NCBI GenBank assembly: GCA_030267565.1
Contig: BRXU01000015.1
Coordinates: 495,001 to 559,000 of the forward strand
Direction: 5' to 3'
DNA: 64,000 nt
DNA from: Pleodorina starrii
Lineage: Eukaryota > Chlorophyta > Chlorophyceae > Chlamydomonadales > Volvocaceae
Each line of letters opens with the position of its first letter. Positions within the stretch are counted from its first letter, which is position 1. Under the pieces are notes generated by a model that was not told the origin of the DNA, did no database searches, and was given only the letters and a program-made list of their open reading frames with translations. Below, in pieces: positions 13,703 to 22,681 of the stretch. The position numbers were made by a program, and so were the translations under genes.

Positions 13703-15589
13703 CCCGCCGCGCTCCGCCGCAGCCACGGCCACGGTTGCAGCGCAGCGCGCCGTACTCACCCACCTGCCGTACGACGCGGCGATGGTTTGCCCCGTGCTGC
13801 TCCAGGACAGGCACGTGACCACCAGCTTGTGTTTGTTGAGCTGGCTGCTGGTGGCGTTGAGGTCCGCAGTGGCCGAGTCGTCGGGCTGGAAGGGCGACAG
13901 GAAGTGCACGCAGGCGGCGGGCTCCTGCACGCACCGCGAGGGGGAGGCAGACCGGAGCTCACCATGAGGGGCTGGGGCTAGACAAGGAGTCAGGGAGGGA
14001 GGGAGGGAGGGAAGGCCGCAGAAGAGTAAGCGAGGGGGGCAACACCGTATGGGGAGGAAAAGGGACGTGAGCGCGGACGAGGCGCGGATGCATTCAGCTC
14101 GTCTGCGCCCCAAGCCAGGCCATCCCAGGCCATCCCAGGCCAGCCCAGCCCATCCCAGGCCATCCCAGGCCAGCCCAGCCCATCCCAGGCCAGCCCAGCC
14201 CATCCCAGGCCATCCCAGGCCAGCCCAGCCCAGCCCAGGCCATCCCAGGCCATCCCAGGCCATCCCAGGCCAGCCCAGCCCAACCCAGCCCAGGCCAGCC
14301 CAGCCCAGCCCAGCCCAGCCCAGGCCAGGCCAGCCCAGCCCAGCCCAGGCCATCCCAGGCCAGCCCAGCCCATCCCAGGCCATCCCAGGCCATCCCAGGC
14401 CAGCCCAGCCCAGGCCATCCCAGGCCAGCCCAGCCCAGCCCATCCCAGGCCATCCCAGGCCATCCCAGGCCAGCCCAGCCCAACCCAGCCCAGCCCAGCC
14501 CAGCCCAGCCCAGCCCAGCCCAGCCCAGCCCAGGCCATCCCAGGCCAGCCCAGCCCAACCCAGCCCAGCCCAGACCAGCCCAGCCCAGCCCAGGCCATCC
14601 CAGGCCAGCCCAGCCCAACCCAGCCCAACCCAGCCCAACCCAGCCCAGCCCAGCCCAGCCCAGACCAGCCCAGCCCAGCTCCAGTCGAGCCGAGCCGGCG
14701 CAGCCTGGAACCAGGAGCGCCACGTCGCACCCCGAGTCGAAAAGTCCCTGGGGGCCTCACGTGCCGAGCCAGGACTTGGCCGCAAACGGGCAGGGCCGTC
14801 CGCCTCTGCCCAGAAGGCCCGTGGTCGTGTTCAGTGGGCTGGGAGGGGGTTCCCAGTGAGCCCGTGGCCAGCCTCTCGGTATATTGTGAGCCGCGAGCTC
14901 TCCCGCCCGCCCGCCTCGCCACCCTCGTTCGAGCGCGCTACGGACCTGCTCCTCGTCCGCGGGGCGTGTGAAAGGCTCCAGCACCTCCGCCTCCTCCGTT
15001 GCCTTAACAAGCTCCCCTGCAACCATGTCCTCAACCCTGGCAGGCCAGGCAGGGCCGCCAGGAGGCACGCAGGGGAGTGCAGGGAAAGGGGGAGGGACCA
15101 GTTGGGAGCGAGGGGAGGGCGTTGGCGGGGCGGGGCGGCCACTGCTGTGGGCGTGTTAACGCAGGGAGCATGGGCCCCAGGGGCATGCGGTCCTCTTTGC
15201 CTGAGATTGGGTGTGTTGTGCGCGTCGTCGGCAATATTGAAGCTGGGGTCCACAGCTTACTTTTGTACGAATTCCGACAGCCCCGACGCCTTCAGTTTCG
15301 TGGGCGACGGCGGGCGGCCCCCCTGGTCGTCGGTCTGCGTGCCGTTGTTGTCCCGGCTGCCGGTCTGCGTCTCTATTTCCACGCACTCCAGCGGTCGGGT
15401 CTCTGTGCTAACCGTGTTACTGCCAACGATAACGTCCCGCCAAGTGCTGCGGACTTCCACCTGCGCGGCGCATGTGGCATCGCCATGTTGACCACCTGGA
15501 CGGCCTCTCAGTCATGCTGTCGCCAAGCCTGCACCCACCCGAGCATCCTCTGGACGTGCATCTTCAAAATCTGGTGGCACGTCTGCCAT
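9838..15589 (-). CDS. FAP133: Dynein-2 intermediate chain, WDR34/FAP133 type (WD-repeat)
   Basis: Twelve exons on the - strand splice in frame to 568 residues: 15589-15539, 15460-15261, 15036-14946, 13924-13764, 13410-13266, 12869-12719, 12456-12348, 11832-11586, 11246-11130, 10833-10680, 10385-10225, 9957-9838. The product should be a subunit of the retrograde intraflagellar-transport motor. From about residue 115 onward come WD-repeat blades: a WCTYPG strand, [19 protein letters not shown], a [11 protein letters not shown] strand, [21 protein letters not shown] and [13 protein letters not shown]. The N-terminus has two TQT motifs at residues 48-50 and 58-60, the anchor of LC8 dynein light-chain sites; Chlamydomonas FAP133 is known as an LC8-associated chain. 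Human WDR34 is of similar length (536). An 82-residue exon carries a Gly-rich insert. The intron 14945-13925 contains a minisatellite. It shares an upstream region with the divergent GT77 gene. Confidence 0.9.
10586..10618. repeat. (GCGA)n short tandem repeat
   Basis: About eight GCGA units lie in an intron of the dynein chain gene. Confidence 0.85.
12511..12548. repeat. (CACAT)n short tandem repeat
   Basis: Seven to eight units of CACAT sit in the intron between exons 6 and 7 of the dynein chain gene. Confidence 0.9.
13671..13700. repeat. (AC)n dinucleotide repeat
   Basis: Fifteen perfect AC units lie in the intron between exons 4 and 5 of the dynein chain gene. Confidence 0.95.
14113..14680. 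repeat. CAGCC/CATCC/AGGC pentanucleotide array (intronic)
   Basis: About 570 bp consist almost only of five-base units CAGCC, CATCC and CCAGG arranged in higher-order blocks, with strong strand asymmetry (no G-rich units on the + strand). The array lies inside the 1021-nt intron between exons 3 and 4 of the dynein chain gene. Because the unit is five bases, all frames stay open and give spurious Gly-Leu-Gly-Trp-Ala or Pro-Ser-Gln repeat proteins of up to 480 codons on both strands. Confidence 0.95.
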
Positions 15590-16074
15590 TTTGTCAGGTA
15601 AGGGCAGGAAGGCAGCCAGTTTCACGCGCTATTTTGAGTCCGATAGACCAACATGACCTTGAGATATCACGATAGAAATGAGTAAAATTAAATTACTTTC
15701 TCCGAGGCTGTGTGTATCGTAACGTTGGCCGACGGAAGCACACTCGAAGAGGCACGCAACGAGAACAATTTTGATTGACAAATACTTCACATCACAATAT
15801 CAGCTAGTTGTTCACAAACACGCGTGTTCGAATTGCTTCTGGTGCAAGTCGCACGACAACAGACAACGACTATCCGTACGGCAACGCAAAACTCGCTCTC
15901 CGGCTTCGGCAGCGCAACACGGATAGTTTTGCGGCACTGCTGAGACACGTGTTCGATAAGCTGTCATACAAATGCGCGACGTGACGCCTCGGTTTGTCAC
16001 ACACCATTGATCTGCGGACTAAGCTCTAGCCTGAGTAGGGTAAACAACCCAGCATACGTGATCCCGTGATAGCT
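15590..16074. promoter_or_regulatory. Divergent intergenic region between FAP133 and the GT77 gene
   Basis: Only 485 bp separate the two start codons, so both promoters must lie here. The stretch is clearly less GC-rich than the flanking genes (runs such as aaattaaatt near 15687). I see no clean TATA box for either gene. Confidence 0.45.
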
Positions 16075-19000
16075 ATGGCGCCTAATTTTACATACAAATG
16101 GCTGTCTGTATTGATTGTCTCTATTCTATGCTCAGCAGCTGCAGCGGAGGCAGCAGCGGACGACACCAAGTTCGGAAGCACTGATTTAAAAACTGTACTG
16201 GTGCGTCTCTCGCGCAAGCACAGTTGTTGGCTGTGTCGCAACTGTACAAAACGCTGGTTGGTCGAGGAGCGCCAGCTGTCGGGTATTATTTAATACTACC
16301 TGTCTCCCCATGCATTGCGTGCTCCTGTTGATACATCAAGGAACCGCAAGTTGCCGACTGGAACAGCGTGATAGTACTGCCACACAAGTTAAAGTGCAAC
16401 GGTTCTGACCTGCCCAGGAACGCATCGCTATCAATAAAGAGGTCATGGCGGCAGTATCTAATGGCGCTCTTATCACGCCGGACGGCAAATACGGGATGCT
16501 TAAGCTGTGGATTGACGGCTGCCAGCGCGCGGGCGTGAAAAACTTCATGGTTATCGCGATCGATGATGATGTACGTGCTGCGCTGTGGGACTGGGGGGCG
16601 TGAAACCGTGTGGGTTAAAAGGGGGGATCCAGGGGAAGGGCAGGGAGGCTCAACGGCACGGCCCCCCTAAGGGCGGGTTACAGCGGGGCTTGCGTGGGTG
16701 GGTGGGGGTGCGTGATTGGCTGCCCTCGAGGCCTGGCTGGCGTAAACTGCTCACGATGGAACGCCCAGACTTCATGTTGTTTGCTCGCTCGGTCCTGACT
16801 GGCATACTATCAAGCAGTGGCATCATGGCACGGCGAGCGGCTACGCCCGTGCTGCCTCTACTCCTCCGTGCATGGTTGCTCGGGGAAAGCTTTGCTCCAA
16901 CGCTCCTAAGCACATCAACGCTACTTCCCTCACACACGACTCGTAGCGCAGACGCGGCAGTAAATCCCCGGCGCCAACGCTGCGGTATCTTCTTTTTTAC
17001 CCCCCCCCCCGGCGCCAACGCCTCCGTTCTGCGCACCAGGTTGCACACGCGTGCGAGAACCTGGGCGTGGCGTACTGGCGCAGGACGCCGAAGAAGACGG
17101 CGGACAAGGAGGCGTCCAACCACGGCATCAGCGCGCAAAAGTTCCAGCTGATCCGGGTGCGCAGGCACCGTGGCCGGAGGCCTAGGCCTGGGCTGTGGCA
17201 GGGCACATCAGGGTCGGTGCCAAGGACACTGGGCGCCAGCATTACCTCGGCGCAAGCCCTCTGTTGGGTGTTGGCGCCCTGCCCTCCCGTTCCTTCGTGC
17301 CTCCATTCGCGGCTTGGCTTTCGCAACCGGGAGACCTGACCAGCGCCCCGCCCGCCTGCTCCCGCCACGCAGGAGTTCCTGACCCTGGGATACTCCGTGC
17401 TGCTGTCCGACGTAAGTGCTGCTGCTCCTGGCAGCTCCCTCGTACTGGGTCCGTTCGCAACGCTTACTCTGCTGCGGTCCTTCTTAATTACGCCCCGCAC
17501 GCGCGCTTGCTCCGGGCGCGGGCGCGGGATTTGGGTTTGCGGGCGTTTCGGCTCGTGCCTTGCAAACACCAGATGTGTGGCCGTTACGGGCTTGCATGGC
17601 CTCCTCTCGGTCGACAGTGTGACTGTCGTGCGTAAAGGCGCCGTGGGCCTCGGGGGGCCGTGTCGCTGAGGCGCGTGGATGGATGGAAACGGCTGCGGCC
17701 TGCGGGGTGGCCGGGGCTTCTTCGCCGTGCGCCGTGCTGCCGGTGCTTGAGTCCGAAGGATTGAACCATGCAACTGACACCTGACATCGGTCCCTCTCTC
17801 GTTTTCTTGCGCGCAGGTGGACATTGTGACGCTGCAGAACCCCTTCGACCACCTGTACAGGTAACTAATATCACCAGGGCGCTGGTGCATGGCGCTGGGA
17901 CGGGGACGGGGCTCAAGAGATAGCCGCTCGAGGAGCAGCACTGTGCCGGGCCTTTCCCAGAATCACGAGAGGCCGGGCAGGGGTCGGCCTTTCAGAACAC
18001 GACGGCTGCTGCTGTGAGCTGCCGACCTTGCTGTACACGGCCATGCAGCGCCCGGATGCCGCGGAGAGGTGGAACCCCCCGGCATGCTGGCATGCGGGAG
18101 GAATGCATTCACACGGTCACAACGGGGAAGCGAAGGCAGGGGCCCACGACTTGCTGCTGCCACCGGCGGTCCTACTCCGCGGTCCTATTTCCCGTGTCGC
18201 CTGCCAGGGGCGCCCTGCCAGGCCCACAGGGCCCCGGAGCCCGTGGGCCCATCGTGTGCTGCTTCGGTTGTTGAGCTCAGCACGGCGCCGTGCTGTATGA
18301 GGTCTGTTGCAGCTCCGTCCGTCCGCGAAAGCCCCGCGACTCGCAACGTTTGCCAGCGCAGAGGGCCCCGGTCGATGCCGCGTCTGTACTGCCGCCTTTG
18401 TGCAATCCGCCATCGGTTGCCGTCGGTGCGCAGGGACGAGGATGTCGAGTCCCTGAGCGACGGCTACGACGAGCAGACCGCTTACGGTGGGTCGCGCGAC
18501 GACGTAGGGGGGCGCCCCGCACCCCGGCTTGATAGTGATAGTAATGACGCTGCGATACTGTGACATCCACCTAGCAACAACCAGCCTGTGAGACCTCGGG
18601 GACCGTGTGGCACAGCGCCCAAGCAGGTGCCGCTGGACTCAGGAGCGCGCCCCGGGGGAGGCGATACCCGTCCGTGCGCTTCTGTCCGGGGGCCATGCTT
18701 CATCTTGCTGCCCCGGCCCGGGCCCGGATGCATCAATCAACCGTGTAGCATGTGTCGCAAGTTTGCAATTAGCGACATAGCGACCCGGGCGCGTGTTGCT
18801 GTCTCGCCCTGCCCCGCGCGGCGTGGCGTGCAGGCTGGGACGACGTGTACGACGACCCCAAGATGGGCTGGAGCCGCTGGGCGCACACCATCCGCGTCTT
18901 CACGCTCAACTCGGGCCTCTTCTACATCCGCCCCAACGAGCGCACCATTGCGCTCATGGACCGCATCACCGACCGCCTCAACAAGCGGAAGGAGTGGGAC

Positions 19001-20511
19001 CAGGTGAGCTGCGGCATTTTGTGGCGGTGTGGCAGCGGCGGCGGCAGCCGGAGGCGGGTCGATCCTCGGGGCGCCGTCCCACCCACCATGTGGCGGGCAG
19101 GTGGCGGTTGAAGGCTGACGAGGACGGCCCGACGATGGATGGGCTGCGGCAGGCGCCCCGCACCCTTCCCTTCCACAGCCCTGGCAACACAGGGGACGCC
19201 TAGCAGCTGGGACAGCACGCTCTTTAGATATACGCGAGCGAGTCCCTTTCTATTTCGGGCCAGGGGGCCGCTCCGGGTACCTTGTGTGCACGTGCTGCAC
19301 TTGTCTCCCCGACGCGTGCTCGTGTTCCTGGATACCGTACCCCGCCCGTTCCCAGACCGCGTGCCCTGTCGCTACCTTGCCCCTGCACAGGCGGTCTTCA
19401 ACATGGAGATCTGGTTCCCCAGCCACGACGACTACAAGTCCTCGCGCATCTCCGTGCGCATCATGAACATAGACAAGTTTATGAACTCGAAGCGCCTGTT
19501 CAAGACGATCCGGTGCGGGGGCGAGACTGCACGCGGCGGCGCCGGAGGGGAGGGGTGCCCTCAGCCTGCCTCAGTGTGGGGATTACCGTCAGCCGTATGC
19601 CATGCATGACGGGGACTTTGCCTCATTGGGCAAGCATCGCAACTTCGCAAGCTCTTATCGTCAGGAGTGGGAGGGATTTGCTTGCGATGCGCAGTGCCTG
19701 TTTTTCCGGGCTTCTTCTTCCTGCGTGGCTGCTCTTGGCGCGGCGTGACGCGCCCATCCTGCATCTCTGGTTCGTGCTGTGGCCAACCGTGGCAACGATG
19801 AGCCTTGCAACCCCCAGCTTAGCAAGACATTCGTGACCTACTAACGCAGCGCACCTGTGTGTCGTACAGGTACGATGCACAGTACAGCAACCACATGCCT
19901 GTTATGGTACACGTCAACTACCACCCGGACAAGTTTCAACGCATGCAGTCGGTCTGGGCCCGGTGAGTGTTGCGCGCTCTGCTTTGGGGTTCATCACATA
20001 CACTTAACCCCTACAAAGCTAACAGCGCTCGGCGCGCAGTGATCCGAATCGCACATTAGGCGGTGCCGTGACTGAAAGTCAGTTTACGGGGCTGAACAGC
20101 CGCAGCTGTTGCAGCCGCAGCCCCGCTCGCGTCCATCGTCAGCTGATAGGCTGCGCGCACGTTACCGGCAGGGTCCGCCTTGAGGTTTTGACGGCGTATC
20201 CGTCGCTTGAGAGCCGAGGGCGACGCTCTTGCATTCCATGCTCGCGCGATCACTCCGCACATCGCAGCACAGGGGGAGTCCGATCCTGTCCCCTCCCCCC
20301 CAGTTGGCGTTAGCGGGTACTGACGAGCGGCAGGCAGCCACACGCCGCTAACGGGGGGGCCTGCTCTCTGCCTGGCTCCTCCTTCCGCGCCCCATCCTCG
20401 CCTCGCTGTCCACCGTGTCGTGCCGTTGATGCGACTAGGTACGTCGAGGGCGACAAATCGGCGCTGGACAAGTACCCGGTGGGAAGCTGCTTCAACGCGC
20501 CCGACTGCTAG
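16075..20511 (+). CDS. GT77-type arabinosyltransferase (nucleotide-diphospho-sugar transferase family)
   Basis: Ten exons splice in frame to 329 residues: 16075-16200, 16418-16570, 17040-17156, 17373-17411, 17817-17860, 18434-18486, 18834-19003, 19391-19512, 19870-19962, 20439-20511. The first exon is a signal peptide or signal anchor (hydrophobic run at residues about 9-23), placing the enzyme in the secretory pathway. The metal/nucleotide-sugar-binding DxD motif is the DVD at 145-147 in LLSDVDIVTLQNPF. The later NSGLFYIRP, RLFKTIR and VHVNYHPDKFQRM segments and the closing YVEGD-x5-LD-x-YP match the plant RRA/XEG113 group, which adds arabinose to hydroxyproline chains of extensins; algae build hydroxyproline-rich walls. 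The exact linkage made is inferred. The protein is shorter than plant RRA enzymes at the N-terminus. A TGTAA signal lies at 21152. Confidence 0.88.
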
Positions 20512-21084
20512 AAGCGATTTCCGACCGACTGTCAGACGTGTTACAAGCGCCGCACGAGTGCGGCGGTGCGGGCCGACGTGCCGGTGGATGGATGCGTGTC
20601 GCGCTGTGCGCCTTCATTGCCCGGGGATACGATGACGACGCACCAGGATTTCTGCTTTAGACGCGTCGTGGCAAACAGGGTCTCGTGCCGCTCGGTATGG
20701 TGCGAGCTGCAGTCGCCGGCTGAGCGCTTGTCTGATACCGATACGCAACGCGCGCGTCAAAGTGCCGCCCGGCCGGTGGTGCAGGTGATCTGGGCTTCTG
20801 GGATCTGCGCGTGCCGGGCCCCCCTTGCGGCCCTGCCTTTTGCGTTGCAGCGGCGATCGCCGTTGTGTGCCTATTTGGAGCGAGCTCTCTGACGTTCTCG
20901 CGGGTCCGATGGGATGGTGCCGCCCCAGCATGTTTGTAGATCGCTTCCTCGAACCATATTGTCGAGCTGTCCTAAAGTTGGCCTGTGCATTATTCGTACC
21001 GTCCAGCTTTTTTCATTTATGCAGGCAATTCGTCGCATTTTAGCTCGCCATTTTGAGTTGTCAGCAGGCTACGACTGGCTTTTG

Positions 21085-22141
21085 TTAAAGTGCGACTTGC
21101 CTGTTACGACATGCTGGTACGATCCGTTCAGGCGCGGGAGGCGCCGCAAACTGTAATAATTTGTGTGGCATGTTTGTGAGTTTATGTAGTGCTGTGTAAA
21201 ATGACCGACGGTGGCAGCTTGTCATGCAGTCGACACAGGCGCCCGTCACGACTTCGTATGTCCCACCGTATGACACTGTGCCACTGCATGTTTTATAGTC
21301 AAATAGCTTTGGTGGAATGCGTCCTGCTTCCATTTCATTCAAGATCATAACGTTGAGGCGAGGCGGAAGCGTCGCGTCCGATATCGTAATCCAGTGTCCG
21401 TAAACTACGCTCTTCGCATCCAGTTTGCCCCTCGGAATAGCACTGCGGCCTTTTACCATGTTTTTATCGAGCTAATTACCTTCTTGTTTTTGTTGTTCGT
21501 GAGGCCTGCTCCTGCGAAGCAAGGCCTCTTCTAGCACAGCATTCTGTAACAGAAATGGCAATGGCAATGTGTCGGAGCAAGAACTAACGTTGAGGCGAGG
21601 CGGAAGCGTCGCGTCCGATATCGTAATCCAGTGTCCGTAAACTACGCTCTTCGCATCCAGTTCGCCCCTCGGAATAGCACTGTGGCCTTTTACCATGTTT
21701 TTATCGAGCTAATTACCTTCAGGCTTTAGGTCATTGAGTAAACAAAACGGATGTATCGGTACTTATCAGGATGGGCGCTCCTCCGGCGTTAGGGCGCTGC
21801 CCGAGGTGTCGCTCAAGGACTTCTCCATTTTGCTCAAAGAAGTTTGCGACATTGATGTCTGTGCATAAGGTAACAGTTTTGGTTCAGTCTTTGCTGATGG
21901 CAAGACGCGAGCGGCGGTCTCGGGTTGACTTACGCTTTTGCGCGCGAACGGCGAAGTCGAGTAACTGGGCCCAAGTTTTAATTACAGGTGCTTGATAACT
22001 ACCTTTTCCTTCACCGTAACTAAATGTCTCTCTTGGAAGGTCTGAAGTGTATCTACTCGTATGGTCCTTCTTTGACCCTGGGTGCAGAGCGAAGTACACG
22101 TCCTTCGCCTTAAAACCCTTTCCATCAAACCATTGCAGCAT
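21085..22141 (-). CDS. Unrecognised spliced gene with duplicated segment (possibly a remnant)
   Basis: Two exons can be supported. The first, 22141-21934, starts with ATG and encodes 69 residues including a GSKKDHTSRYTSD stretch. It ends at a perfect gtaagt donor; a 75-nt intron ends in gcacag, and the second exon starts at 21858 in the right phase, encoding a helix-like segment (NVANFFEQNGEVLERHLG). Further 3', the 135-bp segment present twice (21720-21586 and 21483-21349) encodes the same 37 residues (VYGHWITISDATLPPRLNV core). The 21483-21349 copy, which comes second in the direction of transcription, continues into a Cys-containing tail ending at 21085. I could not join these to exon 2 with confident splice sites. 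The family is not recognised. The stretch is less GC-rich than its neighbours, so a transposable element, a transferred gene or a decaying gene are all possible. Confidence 0.38.
21152..21156 (+). terminator. Candidate TGTAA polyadenylation signal
   Basis: TGTAA, the usual poly(A) signal in Chlamydomonas-type algae, lies about 640 nt after the GT77 stop codon. It would place the 3' end overlapping the convergent hypothetical gene. Confidence 0.3.
21349..21483. repeat. 135-bp direct repeat, copy A
   Basis: This segment matches 21586-21720 with only about three base differences and encodes the same peptide on the - strand. Confidence 0.95.
21586..21720. repeat. 135-bp direct repeat, copy B
   Basis: Second copy, separated from copy A by 102 bp. 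The two copies differ mainly at synonymous or conservative positions (Gly-Lys versus Gly-Glu, Arg versus His). Confidence 0.95.
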
Positions 22142-22178
22142 TTTTAGTTGAAAATATCATTGCATGAAAGCAGAAGGT

Positions 22179-22199
22179 GGATGGATGGATGGATGGATG
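22179..22199. repeat. (GGAT)n short tandem repeat
   Basis: Five units of GGAT lie next to the start of the unrecognised gene on the - strand. Confidence 0.85.
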
Positions 22200-22681
22200 T
22201 TACAAGCTTCAATGAGCTCGTACGGCTCAAACAAACCCGGAGGCTCATGAACCGCCTCAGTCGCGCAAAAAAGATAAGGTGAGGAAAGCTCGAAAGCATT
22301 TTGCTGGGTACGGCGCTCGGCCATCCCCACTGGGCGCTGCACGTACATGCGCCCTATCAGGATTAACACGAGCATGCAGTACTGAAAATAGGTGCAGAGT
22401 TCAGCGCGACTTTGATCGACATGCAAACAGTCAGTGCAGTCGCTCACGTCTAAAGCTAAGTTTTTGTCGCCTGAGATGCCCCCGGATTTATCGCACGCCA
22501 CGACGTCGCACTCGTAATGAGGTCCTGGCCCACAGCTTGATCACAGCCAATTAGCAACTCATGCAGAAAAAATAGGGCTTCGCTTTCCTGGCCATAACTT
22601 CGGGCTTTTCGAACCAAGACTGTACTGCGAAACGCTCGCCGGACCGTCCACCCTCGACTGGCCAGATAATGTCTCACCCTG

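Noticed and set aside
15180..15253. [12 protein letters not shown] frame directly after exon 2 of the dynein chain gene
   Set aside because: An in-frame TAA sits between them and the gtaagc donor at 15260 joins perfectly in phase to the exon at 15036, so this stretch is intron.
14049..15491. Long open frames (up to 480 codons) of Pro-Ser-Gln or Gly-Leu-Gly-Trp-Ala repeats on both strands
   Set aside because: They are produced by the five-base repeat unit in an intron of the dynein chain gene; the real exons of that gene flank and overlap them in another frame.
15890..15915. ggcttcggcagc stretch similar to the start of U6 snRNA
   Set aside because: Only about a dozen bases match and the conserved ACAGAGA box does not follow on either strand.
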